Below are positions 35,897-44,902 of a stretch of DNA of 64,000 bases, one piece after another. The stretch is from assembly GCF_002810445.1 (NCBI RefSeq), contig NZ_NEXS01000008.1, positions 1 through 64,000 on the forward strand. The letters are read 5' to 3'. Position 1 is the stretch's first letter; every line of letters begins with the position of its first letter. The position numbers and the translations under genes are program-made. The notes under the pieces were generated by a model. That model had not been told where the DNA came from. It searched no databases and saw nothing but the letters and a program-made list of their open reading frames with translations. The DNA comes from Advenella sp. S44. Its GTDB lineage: Bacteria; Pseudomonadota; Gammaproteobacteria; Burkholderiales; Burkholderiaceae_B.

Positions 35897-37162
35897 TTAG
35901 AAGCGGTGTTGCAGGCCAAGACCAACCAGCGTAGATTTGAGTTTGCTGCTTGTCATCTCTTTAGTTTCGTCGTCTTTGTACTTCAGTCGGCCTACACCGT
36001 AAGAAGCAGCGGCGTAGAGGCTAGTACGCTTGGACAGATTCTGTACATAGCCCAGGCTAAAGATGTTCAACTTGCCCTTGACTGAGTCAAATGCTTCGTT
36101 TTTATTTCTGGATCTGTTGCCCTGGTATGAGAACAGGACGGTACCCGTATCACCCACGGGAGCACTCAGACCAGCCATCCAGGACTTTTGACGGAATTCG
36201 GGGGTTTCAGTGTAGAAGCGACGATGCGTGTTCCCGAATTCGTCTTTGACCAAACCTACGTACTCATCCGCCAATTGGCTATTTAGACCGATGCCAATAC
36301 CGGCTGCGGGAATACCGCGAACCTCTCCATAGCCCAGGTGCAATTTGACGACCTCAAAATCATAGGCGCCGAACAGGTTCCATGCATGAGTGGTGCTTTT
36401 TTTGAGTTGTTCGGATTCATCCACGACTTTACCGTAGAAGCGCTTCTGACTCCAAGAGCGGTCCTTTGTACGGAAACGATCATAAGACACGCCGAAAGAC
36501 ACCGGACCGTTATCGTAGCCCAGGCCCGTGGAAATCCAATTGGAGGTATCCCTCTTACCGAAATTCTCTACCCAATTCCCTTTGCGATCGAACTTCTCAA
36601 ATTCGGTCTTTTTTTCGTTCTTGCCGGCATAAGCAATACCAAATTTGAAGCCTGCAAAATCAGGCGACATATATTTGAAGGAGTTGTCCATGCGGGCAGA
36701 TGGCGCATCACCGAATGCGCCATCTGCAATACCGGCCTGAAGCACACCGGTGCCAAACGGATCGATGCCGGAAACGACGTCGTCGGCCACGTTGTACTGA
36801 CGACCCAATGTCAACGTACCCCAGCTATCACCAGTCAGACCGATAATCGCTTTGCGACCGAACAGTTTGCCGCCTTGGCGGGCCTCTCCTGTTCCCAGAT
36901 CAAAGCCGCTTTCAATCTGGAAAATGGCGCTGGTGCCATTTCCCAGGTCTTCAGTGCCTTTCAACCCCCAGCGGTTGCCGTTCTTGACACCGTTGACAAA
37001 ACCAACGTTACGATTTTTTTCCCAGCCTTTATCATTTGAGATCTTGGTCTGGGTATAAGCAATACCGCCATCAACCAGACCGTACAGCGTTACAGAAGTT
37101 GCAGCTTGCGCCGCCCCGGTTGCCGCACCGAGTAGCACGATAGATTGCAGTGCCTTTTTCAT
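35897..37162 (-). CDS. Porin, Gram-negative general porin family (Burkholderiales type)
   Basis: 421 residues. Signal peptide MKKALQSIVLLGAATGAAQA, then ATSVTLYGLVDGGIAYTQ, the standard opening of betaproteobacterial trimeric porins. SRWGLKGTEDLG-type (NRWGLKGTEDLGNGTSAIFQIESGFDLGTG) and KAIIGLTGDSWGTLTLGRQYN blocks follow, and the chain ends in aromatic GLGLQHRF for outer-membrane insertion. It forms a 16-strand beta-barrel for small solutes. Monocistronic, with a strong terminator after it and a long spacer before it. Confidence 0.93.
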   Translation of the reverse strand: MKKALQSIVLLGAATGAAQAATSVTLYGLVDGGIAYTQTKISNDKGWEKNRNVGFVNGVKNGNRWGLKGTEDLGNGTSAIFQIESGFDLGTGEARQGGKLFGRKAIIGLTGDSWGTLTLGRQYNVADDVVSGIDPFGTGVLQAGIADGAFGDAPSARMDNSFKYMSPDFAGFKFGIAYAGKNEKKTEFEKFDRKGNWVENFGKRDTSNWISTGLGYDNGPVSFGVSYDRFRTKDRSWSQKRFYGKVVDESEQLKKSTTHAWNLFGAYDFEVVKLHLGYGEVRGIPAAGIGIGLNSQLADEYVGLVKDEFGNTHRRFYTETPEFRQKSWMAGLSAPVGDTGTVLFSYQGNRSRNKNEAFDSVKGKLNIFSLGYVQNLSKRTSLYAAASYGVGRLKYKDDETKEMTSSKLKSTLVGLGLQHRF

Positions 37163-37996
37163 ATTGAATACTCCATTTACAATGTTATTCCGGCGTACCG
37201 GATTACTTCATCACCTTTGGGCTAGCGGTATGACACCGGCCAGCTTTGCCGGATTGCTCCGGTAGCTCGACACCATGATTGACGCAAGATGCCTGAAAAC
37301 GTACAGAATCAGCACGCCAGTCATGTTGACAACCCACTGCATACGGGCCCGCTTATCTTTTCAAATCAAAGGGTTACGGAAGCAGCTTGAGAAGTATTGT
37401 ATTTTTGAGGGGCATATTGCTGCCTTGATCCATGTAAAGGACAAAGGAGCAAAAAAAAGATATATGGCAACACCGGCCATATCAGGCGCAATCGGCTACT
37501 GAGGCCGCAATGCTTGGAGAAACGCTCTATTTGCAGGACGCAATAAAAAACAAACGACAATCCTCGGGATGTCGCTTTTTCGCATCAATAAGGCTTTTTT
37601 ACGACACTTCAATGCATCTGCGCCGTTGTGATGTTGCATTCATGCAGCAATCATTGAGGATTTAAGTTCGAATTATCGTCTAGCGCATCAAGTGAACGCT
37701 ATCACCGCCTTTATCGCTATTGGTGTCGCAAAACGCAACGAGATATAGCGTAGTATGTTCGGATAAGCCCGCGCTTTATCCAAACCGCCGGTACACGAGC
37801 TGCCGACTATGCACCTAATCGACTACGTACTTTATCGAATACATACGGTTCAAATACCCCGCTATCGAATACCGCCGCGGCGGGCCATGAAGTGTAGCGG
37901 CTACGGCACTGCGAACTGCCGGCGCACCCTCGCTTTAAACCCCGTGTGTTTTGTCGACGGCAGCAAACGAGCGGCTGGCAAAACCGGCGCGACCGG
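37163..37996. other. 834-base spacer upstream of porin, no gene supported
   Basis: The porin promoter should lie within the first 200 bases (37163-37360), which also hold several CCGG-centred short inverted repeats. A degenerate repeat occupies 37801-37880. Frames here (37275-37502 plus, 37809-38027 plus, 37807-38031 minus) lack ribosome sites and protein-like composition. Confidence 0.5.
37801..37880. repeat. Degenerate 15-16 base tandem array, about 4-5 copies
   Basis: Units include AATCGACTACGTACT (37817), TATCGAATACATACG (37833), GTTCAAATACCCCGC (37848) and TATCGAATACCGCCG (37863). The first and last full units share CGAATAC. TGCCGACTATGCACC (37801) is a weaker copy. Confidence 0.7.
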
Positions 37997-38314
37997 TCAA
38001 CTGCTGGCCTTATGCAGCATGCAATAGTCATAGGCCTCCTGGCCTATCCCGGTCTTGTTGACATCACTGTCGTAAGCAACGTCAATGGCATAAATGAACA
38101 TGGGATCAGTGCTATCGCTGCCGAGCCGGGCTTTGTCCCCGGCTTTGTCATTATGGCCGGATTTGCGTGCCTCCAATGTGGTTTGCGCCGTTTCCTGAAC
38201 CCGCTTGCATACCTTGGCGGCATTCTGATGTGCCGGTTTAACCGACTCTGCCGACCAGGAAGGCACGGTTCCAAGCGCACATAAGGCCACCAGGATAGAT
38301 GTTGTCACTTTCAT
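37997..38314 (-). CDS. Hypothetical exported protein
   Basis: 105 residues from the ATG at 38314, preceded by AAGGAG (TATTTCA spacer), so the longer frame to 38356 is not used. Signal peptide MKVTTSILVALCALGTVPSWSA, then a small periplasmic domain with two cysteines (VCKRV and YDYCML) that may form a disulfide. GIGQEAYDYCML near the C terminus. No family recognised. The degenerate array lies just beyond its stop codon. Confidence 0.65.
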   Translation of the reverse strand: MKVTTSILVALCALGTVPSWSAESVKPAHQNAAKVCKRVQETAQTTLEARKSGHNDKAGDKARLGSDSTDPMFIYAIDVAYDSDVNKTGIGQEAYDYCMLHKASS

Positions 38315-38573
38315 TGAAATACTCCTTGATATTGGATACTTTCTTTCTATTCTCACGGTGCGACGCCACTGCAGAACAGCTTACCTGAAAATCATAACCC
38401 TGATGTTTCACGCTGACACAGCTGTAAACCATTGTGCTCACTTCCAACTGCATTATGATTATGACATCCGGAATATCCTTATAGATCACATCTGTAATTA
38501 TAATATTCTGCGGATCTCTTGGGCCGCGGAGTCATTCAAAAACCATCCACGCTATCGGAAACCCTAGGCACCT

Positions 38574-39734
38574 ATGAGCACGATCACCTCCGTCACCGCT
38601 GTTCCATTTAATGTTTCACCAAAAACAAACTGGTTTTTCATTCTAGTTCAAATGAGTGATGGCACCTGCGGCTGGGGAGAGGCCTCGCTAAACGGATGGG
38701 AAGTCTGCCTGCAAACGGCAACCGGCCTGCATGGTCAGCCACTCGTGGGGCTGAGCGCACAAGACGCCATAACGCAATTGCATCCGTCCCCGGTACTTGC
38801 CGGCGGGCTGGTATCCAATGCGGTACTGAGCGCGCTGGCCCAGGCGCTGTGGACTATTCACGCACAACAGGAAGCAATCCCCTTGCATGCGGCACTCGCT
38901 CCGCTGCAGCGAAAAGCAATCAGCGTCTACGCAAACATCAATCGCGCGACTGTTGATCGCACGCCGTCGGGGTTTGCGCAAACGGCTAAAAGCGCTGCCG
39001 CCGTTGGATTTGGGGCCTTCAAGGCTGCACCGTTTGATGGTGTCACGCCTGCGCTGTGCGCGGCCGGGCAGGCAGACGAACGGATCCGGCACGGTATTGA
39101 ATGCCTGTATGCCATCCGCGAGGCCGTCGGACCGCAGGCCAGGTTGATGGTAGATTGTCACTGGCGTTTTGACGAAATGCGCGCCCTGGAGGTGTTGCGT
39201 CAATTGGAGGACGCGCATCTGCACTGGTTTGAATGTCCCATGGCGGAAAACTACAACAACTGGGACTCGCTGCGCCGAGTCAAGGAACAGGCCAATGAAC
39301 AGAACGTGTTAATCGCAGCGGCAGAAACTCAGGTGGGCGTTGCGGCCTTCGAGATGCAAATCCGTGAAAAATTGCTCGATGTCGTCATGCCCGATATCAA
39401 GTATTGCGGCGGCCCGGCGCATATGCTGGCCATTGCAGAAATGGCGGCAGACCATGATATTTTATTTGCCCCTCACAACCCGACAGGTCCGGTGTGCACC
39501 CTCACTTCCCTGCATGTGGCGTGCGTTGCCCGCAAGGCACATATGCTAGAGCTGCAATTTGCTGAAAGTCCGCTCTATGACGCGCTCATACGCCATCAGC
39601 ATCCGTCCCTGGAAAATGGCAAGTATCAAGTCACCAACCGCAACGGCCTAGGCGTGGAGCTCGACAGGCAACTGATGAGTGCCCATCCCTACAAACCCGT
39701 CCCTTTCGGGATAGAAAGCCTGCTTGCGGTTTAA
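38574..39734 (+). CDS. Mandelate racemase/muconate lactonizing enzyme (enolase superfamily)
   Basis: 386 residues. An N-terminal capping domain is followed by a TIM barrel with the expected acid/base and metal residues: FKAAPFDG (Lys), LMVDCHWRF (Asp ligand), WFECPMAE (Glu ligand), IAAAETQVG (Glu ligand), PDIKYCGG and FAPHNPTGPVC with a His typical of the mandelate racemase subgroup. These enzymes abstract the alpha proton of a carboxylate, racemising, dehydrating or lactonising it. A Bug receptor gene converges from the right with 31 bases between. The substrate is unknown, with a sugar acid most likely. Confidence 0.88.
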   Translation: MSTITSVTAVPFNVSPKTNWFFILVQMSDGTCGWGEASLNGWEVCLQTATGLHGQPLVGLSAQDAITQLHPSPVLAGGLVSNAVLSALAQALWTIHAQQEAIPLHAALAPLQRKAISVYANINRATVDRTPSGFAQTAKSAAAVGFGAFKAAPFDGVTPALCAAGQADERIRHGIECLYAIREAVGPQARLMVDCHWRFDEMRALEVLRQLEDAHLHWFECPMAENYNNWDSLRRVKEQANEQNVLIAAAETQVGVAAFEMQIREKLLDVVMPDIKYCGGPAHMLAIAEMAADHDILFAPHNPTGPVCTLTSLHVACVARKAHMLELQFAESPLYDALIRHQHPSLENGKYQVTNRNGLGVELDRQLMSAHPYKPVPFGIESLLAV

Positions 39735-39765
39735 GTTCCATCCGTCGGCCGGCGCAGACAACCTG

Positions 39766-40725
39766 TCAATCGGCTTTGATGTTCTTTTCCTGAGCCAGTT
39801 TTTTCCAGCGATTAACGTCACTAAGGATCCGCGCGGCAAAATCCTGCGGCGTAGCGCGAGCTGGTTCGCAACTGACGGCCTTGAGACGTTGCTCAATTTC
39901 GGTCGACGCCAGCGCGAGATTCACTTCCTTGTTAACGCGCTCTATAATCTGCCGCGGTGTTCCGGCTGGCGCCAGCAAGCCAAACCACGCTACCGTCTCA
40001 AATTCAGGATAGGTTTCGGCCAGTGTCGGTACATCGGGCAACTCAGGTACACGCTCGCGTGTGGTTACCGCCAGCGCCTTTGCCTTGCCTGACTTGATCT
40101 GGCCGAGCCAGGGCGGCAAATTGCCGATCATGGTCACCACTTCATCGGACAGTACCGCCTGCACGGCGGGTGTCGCTCCCCGGTATGGAATATGCACCAG
40201 TGGTAAGTCGGCCAGACTTTTGAACAACTCAGCAGACAGGTGAGCCGAACTGCCGATGCCGCCCGAGGCATAGTTGAGCGAGATTTTGCTGTTTTTCACG
40301 TAGGCAACAAATTCCTCGACATTGCTGACCGGCAGATCCTGCCGAACCGCCAGCACATTGGCGGCGGTACAGAACAGCCCAACAGGTTCAAAGCTTTTGA
40401 CGACGTCGTAGCGCAACTTGCTATAAATCGCCGCATTAATACCGTGTGAGCCCGCATTGCCCACAATCATGGTGTAGCCGTCGGGCTTGGCATTGGCCAC
40501 GGCTTCCGAACCGATCACGCCACCTGCCCCGGGTCTGTTCTGTATCACGATTGTCTGCCCTAGCGCCCTGCCCACCTTGTCGGCAAGCAATCGACCAATG
40601 GAATCTGAACCATCACCGGGCGGGCTGGGAATAACCCAGGTAATCGGTCGTTCCGGGTAAGCGGCCAGTGCCGATGGACAGGCAAGAGACAAGGTCAAGG
40701 CAATGAGCGGCGAACGTTTGAACAT
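39766..40725 (-). CDS. Bug/TctC family substrate-binding protein
   Basis: 319 residues. Signal peptide MFKRSPLIALTLSLACPSALA, then AYPERPITWVIPSPPGDGSDS, IQNRPGAGGVIGSEAVANAKPDG and ASGGIGSSAHLSAELFK-HIPYRGATPAV. SPPGDGSDS replaces the more usual FPPGG. Its stop codon lies 31 bases from that of the enolase-superfamily gene on the opposite strand, so they do not form an operon but may serve one substrate. No permease partner. Confidence 0.9.
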   Translation of the reverse strand: MFKRSPLIALTLSLACPSALAAYPERPITWVIPSPPGDGSDSIGRLLADKVGRALGQTIVIQNRPGAGGVIGSEAVANAKPDGYTMIVGNAGSHGINAAIYSKLRYDVVKSFEPVGLFCTAANVLAVRQDLPVSNVEEFVAYVKNSKISLNYASGGIGSSAHLSAELFKSLADLPLVHIPYRGATPAVQAVLSDEVVTMIGNLPPWLGQIKSGKAKALAVTTRERVPELPDVPTLAETYPEFETVAWFGLLAPAGTPRQIIERVNKEVNLALASTEIEQRLKAVSCEPARATPQDFAARILSDVNRWKKLAQEKNIKAD

Positions 40726-41028
40726 GGCTTCTCCAAATAGCCCAGTATAAAAAGGCCATTCTGTTATTTGAACGACATTCTGGTTTGAGCGTTATTGCCT
40801 TCGAGTATAACGACTGTGATATTTGTACGGCGGATTTTTTTAGCAAGCAATGCAATAAATGCAAGCGACGGGTAAATTATGCTGAAACGACACCCATCTT
40901 CAGAAGTGCTGGGTGACGCATGACTTTGTGACCAGGCAGTGATAGGATTACAGAAATATCGGGTAGTAAATTATTGATAATTTCCAACACTACGGCAATA
41001 CGTAATTTTAAACGCATGGGGGTATACC
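40726..41028. other. 303-base divergent spacer
   Basis: Separates the Bug gene (minus) from the VOC gene (plus). It should hold both promoters. Its centre is AT-rich; no operator, RNA or repeat could be identified. Confidence 0.4.
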
Positions 41029-41403
41029 GTGTTTGATCATGTGAAATTCGGGGTCAGCGACTATGCAGCAAGCAAGTCTTTCTTTCTGCAAGCACTGGAG
41101 CCCATCGGCGTAAAGGTTGCGTCCGAGGGAACGCCGACATACGGCGTCGAACTTAGCTCAAAAAGCAACGTTTCATTGTGCTTGTTCCAGACCGAAGAAA
41201 AACCCGCGCACCTGCACTTGGCCTTCGCCGCAGAAAATCGCGAGCAAGTGGACGCTTTCTATCAAAAAGCGTTGCAGGCGGGTGGGAAAGACAATGGCGC
41301 TCCCGGTCTACGCCCAGAGTATCATGCGAATTATTATGCCGCTTTTGTCATCGGTCCGGACGGACACAACATTGAAGTGGTTTGCAGCAATCCTGCCAAT
41401 TAG
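41029..41403 (+). CDS. VOC family (glyoxalase/bleomycin resistance-like) protein
   Basis: 124 residues from a GTG start (GGGGGTATACC upstream). Begins MFDHVKFGVSDYAASKSFFLQALEPIGVKV. His4, a Glu/Asp-rich middle (HLHLAFAAENREQVDAFYQKALQAGG) and the final GPDGHNIEVVCSN give the two beta-alpha-beta-beta-beta modules and metal ligands of the VOC superfamily. Function could be a lyase, dioxygenase or resistance protein. The alpha/beta hydrolase gene follows after 85 bases. Confidence 0.85.
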   Translation: MFDHVKFGVSDYAASKSFFLQALEPIGVKVASEGTPTYGVELSSKSNVSLCLFQTEEKPAHLHLAFAAENREQVDAFYQKALQAGGKDNGAPGLRPEYHANYYAAFVIGPDGHNIEVVCSNPAN

Positions 41404-41488
41404 CGTAATTTCGCTTTCTGAATCACCTGTCAATGACGGGCAAGTCATTGACGGGTGATTCAGAACATTAATTTTAAGGATGAACAAT

Positions 41489-42142
41489 ATGGCCACCTTT
41501 ATACTGATACCCGGCGGTTGGCAAGGTGGCTGGGTCTACCAGAAAGTCGCAGATATACTTTCGGAACATGGGCACAAAGCGTTAATGATCACTCTGTCAG
41601 GGCTGGGCGATGCTCCCGCCCCTACGGCCAACCTTGACGCTCACATTAACGAGGTCATTAACGTTGTGAGATCACAGCACGAAGACTTGGTCATTGTCGG
41701 GCAATCCTATGGAGGGATGGTCGTGAGCGGCGTGGCTGACGCAGAACCGTCGCAAATACGGGCATTGATCTATGTAGATGCGTATGTGCCAGATTCGGGT
41801 GACTCGGTCTGGTCACTGACAACACCTTACTTTCGAGACATGTTCGTCGCCGGTGCAACAATTGATGGACTAAACTGCGCGCCGCCTCCCAATCTTGATC
41901 CTCGATGCCGACCACATCCGATTGGAACGTTTCTCCAATCGATTACTCTGGACGGACGCTGGCGTAAAGTGCCGCGTAAGACCTACATAGGCGCACACGG
42001 GTGGGAAGGCAGTCCATTTCTAGACCTTTATGAGCGCTTGAGCAACGAGCCTGAGTGGAAGACCTTTTCCCTCGATTGCGGGCACAATGTAGCGCGTCAT
42101 AATCCCGAGACTTTGGCAGAGATATTGCTGGCTCAGGTCTGA
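41489..42142 (+). CDS. Alpha/beta hydrolase
   Basis: 217 residues from the ATG at 41489. TAAGGA lies just before an ATG at 41480, too close for that start but at a good distance for 41489. ATFILIPGGWQGGWVYQ holds the oxyanion-hole loop, GQSYGGMV the nucleophile serine elbow, and DCGHNVARHNPE the C-terminal histidine. Related to the esterase/aminoesterase group with PGGWQGGW (salicylate esterase-like). Cytoplasmic. Probably in one transcript with the VOC gene. Substrate unknown. Confidence 0.85.
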   Translation: MATFILIPGGWQGGWVYQKVADILSEHGHKALMITLSGLGDAPAPTANLDAHINEVINVVRSQHEDLVIVGQSYGGMVVSGVADAEPSQIRALIYVDAYVPDSGDSVWSLTTPYFRDMFVAGATIDGLNCAPPPNLDPRCRPHPIGTFLQSITLDGRWRKVPRKTYIGAHGWEGSPFLDLYERLSNEPEWKTFSLDCGHNVARHNPETLAEILLAQV

Positions 42143-42345
42143 GCAACGAATGCTTGCCAATCCGGGCCTTTCGTCATTAGGTAATTAGGTCATCGAAGCG
42201 GCCTGAGGTCTTCACATGGTAAGACGGCAGTCATCTTTATTTAATTAACAGACAAATTAGCTATTAGCCGCAAAGAGGCAGTGAAAAAAGGCAATAACCC
42301 ACTGAATTATTTATTGTTTACTGGGTCCCACAGGTTTAAATATTG

Positions 42346-42430
42346 TGGTGCGAGCGAAGAGACTCGAACTCTTACACCTTTCGGCGCTGGAACCTAAATC
42401 CAGTGCGTCTACCAATTCCGCCACGCTCGC
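42346..42430 (-). tRNA. tRNA-Leu (anticodon TAG)
   Basis: 85 bases on the minus strand including CCA. Acceptor GCGAGCG pairs with CGCTCGC, the D arm has GGCGGAATTGGTAGACGC, the anticodon stem-loop is CTGGA-TTTAGGT-TCCAG with TAG in the loop, there is a long variable arm typical of leucine tRNAs, and the T arm is AGAGTTCGAGTCTCT. Reads CUA/CUN leucine codons. Confidence 0.95.
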
Positions 42431-42667
42431 ATCAAAGAACGGGGATTATAGTAGGGTTTGGCCTCGCGCGTAAAGGAAATATGTCGTTTCCGCTCTTTTC
42501 TGTCAACAAATCGCCGCAATTGACGATAAAAAACCCACAGGCTGGCCCATTGCCGCCGATTTTATGCAGGCCGGACAAAAGCGGCGCGCCATAGAGGCTA
42601 AACGCCTGCCAGCAGGAGAGAAACCAAGCCATAAATGGTAAACTTGCACATCTACGCAAGGTCTGTC

Positions 42668-43870
42668 ATGAATCCGAAATTACGTCTGCTGCAACCCTAT
42701 CCCTTTGAGAAACTTCGGGCCCTGCTCGCAACCGCGCCAACACCGCCGGCCGGGCTGTCCCATGTCAATCTGTCGATTGGCGAGCCCAAACATGCCACGC
42801 CGGAACTGGTCAATGAAGCCATTACCCATCACCTGTCCGGGCTGTCAGCGTATCCTCCCACCAAAGGGGATGCGCTGCTTCGTGAAACCGTCGCTGCGTG
42901 GATTGGCCGTCGCTATGGCATACCTGCCCCAGACCCACAAAGCCAGGTTCTGCCTTGCCTGGGCTCCCGCGAAGCGCTGTTTGCCTTTGCGCAAACCGTG
43001 CTGGACGGCGCCAGCGACAGCCTGGTCATCTGCCCGAATCCGTTCTATCAGATTTATGAAGGTGCAGCACTGCTCGGAGGCGCGCAGCCCTATTACGTCA
43101 ATGCAGTACCGGAGCGCAATTTCAGCCCCGATTGGTCGGCAGTGCCCGCGGATATTTGGGAAAAAACACAATTGCTATTTGTCTGTTCTCCGGGCAATCC
43201 CGCAGGCAACGTCATGCCGGAGTCTGAATGGCAATTGCTGTTCGAACTGTCGGACCGCTACGGTTTTGTCATTGCCTCCGATGAATGCTACTCGGAGATT
43301 TATTTTGACGACGCGCGGCGCCCGGTAGGCGTTTTGCAGGCCGCGTACAAGCTGGGTCGTACCGATTTTAAAAATTGCGTCTGCTTCTCCAGCCTGTCCA
43401 AACGCTCGAATGTCCCCGGCATGCGCTCCGGTTTTGTCGCGGGCGATGCAAGCCTGCTCGAATCGTTTCTTCTGTACCGCACCTACCATGGCAGCGCCAT
43501 GAGCCCGGTATATAGCGCCGCAAGTGCTGCTGCATGGAATGACGAAACGCATGTTGTGCACAATCGCGAGCTGTATAAAGCCAAATTCGATGCGGTTTAC
43601 CCGATTCTGGCGGAGGCGCTGGACGTCAACATGCCCGACGCCTCGTTCTACCTTTGGGCGGGAACACCGGTGGCCGATCCCGATTTCGTTCGTGATTTAT
43701 TTGGCGCACAGCATGTCACTGTGCTGCCCGGTAGCTATCTGGCGCGGCAAGCCCATGGTGTCAACCCCGGTTCAAATCGTATCCGATTGGCGCTGGTCGC
43801 ACCGCTGGATCAATGTGTGGAAGGCGCCCAGCGTATTGCCCGGTTTGTCCGTGAGCGCTACGCCAGTTGA
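42668..43870 (+). CDS. dapC: Succinyldiaminopimelate transaminase (DapC)
   Basis: 400 residues from the ATG at 42668, which opens MNPKLRLLQPYPFEKLRALL like other betaproteobacterial DapC proteins. Fold type I PLP aminotransferase. SIGEPKHATP at the N terminus, SPGNPAGNVM substrate loop, ASDECYSEIYFDD (PLP-contacting Asp and Tyr), SSLSKRSNVPGMRSGF with the Schiff-base Lys, and NRIRLALV with the carboxylate-binding Arg. It converts N-succinyl-2-amino-6-ketopimelate to N-succinyl-LL-diaminopimelate. dapD and dapE follow, which fixes the assignment. Confidence 0.93.
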   Translation: MNPKLRLLQPYPFEKLRALLATAPTPPAGLSHVNLSIGEPKHATPELVNEAITHHLSGLSAYPPTKGDALLRETVAAWIGRRYGIPAPDPQSQVLPCLGSREALFAFAQTVLDGASDSLVICPNPFYQIYEGAALLGGAQPYYVNAVPERNFSPDWSAVPADIWEKTQLLFVCSPGNPAGNVMPESEWQLLFELSDRYGFVIASDECYSEIYFDDARRPVGVLQAAYKLGRTDFKNCVCFSSLSKRSNVPGMRSGFVAGDASLLESFLLYRTYHGSAMSPVYSAASAAAWNDETHVVHNRELYKAKFDAVYPILAEALDVNMPDASFYLWAGTPVADPDFVRDLFGAQHVTVLPGSYLARQAHGVNPGSNRIRLALVAPLDQCVEGAQRIARFVRERYAS

Positions 43871-44078
43871 ACTGAGCCGAAGCCACAGCGGGCAGGCCTG
43901 CGGCTGGTGTCTACATAAAGGGGCGCGCAAGCGGCCAGTTTCACTGCAAGGCCGGGGATTTTGTTAAGCTTCGGTATCCTGAAAGGCAAAAGCGCATGGA
44001 TCGGCCAAGAGCCGGCACACCCGAGCGCCAAGACCTTACACAATTGTATTAATCATTTTTTCAAACTATTTAAATATT

Positions 44079-44900
44079 ATGAATACTGATCTTCAAGCCG
44101 TCCTGGAAAAAGCGTGGGACGACCGCGCCAATTTGTCTTCGTCTACTGTTTCTGCCGAAGTGCGTGATGCCGTGAACACCGCCCTGGCCGGCCTGGATGC
44201 TGGCACACTACGCGTTGCCGAGAAAAAAGATGGCGACTGGATCGTGAACCAGTGGCTGAAAAAAGCCGTGCTGCTGTCCTTCCGCCTGAATGACAATGTG
44301 GTCATGAACACTTCACCGATGCAGTTTTTCGACAAAGTGCCACTGAAATTCCAGGACTTTACCGACGAGGACTTCAAAGCAGGCGGCTACCGCGTGGTTC
44401 CCAACGCCGTGGCGCGCCGTGGCGCTTTTATCGGGAAAAATGTGGTCCTGATGCCTTCTTACGTGAACATCGGCGCCTATGTGGACGAAAACACAATGGT
44501 CGATACGTGGGCAACCGTGGGATCCTGCGCTCAGATCGGCAAGAATGTCCACTTGTCGGGCGGCGTGGGTATTGGCGGCGTGCTGGAACCACTGCAGGCG
44601 AACCCCACCATCATTGAAGATAACTGTTTTATCGGCGCACGCTCCGAAGTCGTCGAAGGCGTGATTATTGAAGAAAACTCGGTACTGGCCATGGGTGTCT
44701 TTATTTCGCAGAGCACCAAGATTTATAACCGCGAAACCGGCGAAGTGACATATGGTCGCGTACCTTCCGGTTCGGTCGTTGTTCCCGGCACCCTGCCCGC
44801 CGCCGACGGCTCGTACAGCCTGGCCTGCGCAGTGATTGTCAAGCGCGTGGACGCCAAAACCCGCGCCAAGACCAGCATTAACGATTTGCTGCGTGCCTGA
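44079..44900 (+). CDS. dapD: Tetrahydrodipicolinate N-succinyltransferase (DapD)
   Basis: 273 residues, full length. A helical N-terminal part is followed by left-handed beta-helix hexapeptide repeats ([56 protein letters not shown]), where the trimer binds succinyl-Co[14 protein letters not shown] is the family signature. It makes N-succinyl-2-amino-6-ketopimelate in the cytoplasm for lysine and peptidoglycan synthesis. It lies 208 bases after dapC and two bases before dapE. Confidence 0.96.
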   Translation: MNTDLQAVLEKAWDDRANLSSSTVSAEVRDAVNTALAGLDAGTLRVAEKKDGDWIVNQWLKKAVLLSFRLNDNVVMNTSPMQFFDKVPLKFQDFTDEDFKAGGYRVVPNAVARRGAFIGKNVVLMPSYVNIGAYVDENTMVDTWATVGSCAQIGKNVHLSGGVGIGGVLEPLQANPTIIEDNCFIGARSEVVEGVIIEENSVLAMGVFISQSTKIYNRETGEVTYGRVPSGSVVVPGTLPAADGSYSLACAVIVKRVDAKTRAKTSINDLLRA

Positions 44901-44902
44901 TC

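Noticed and set aside
37275..37502. 75-residue frame in the porin upstream spacer
   Set aside because: No ribosome site, no family resemblance, and it lies in the expected porin promoter region.
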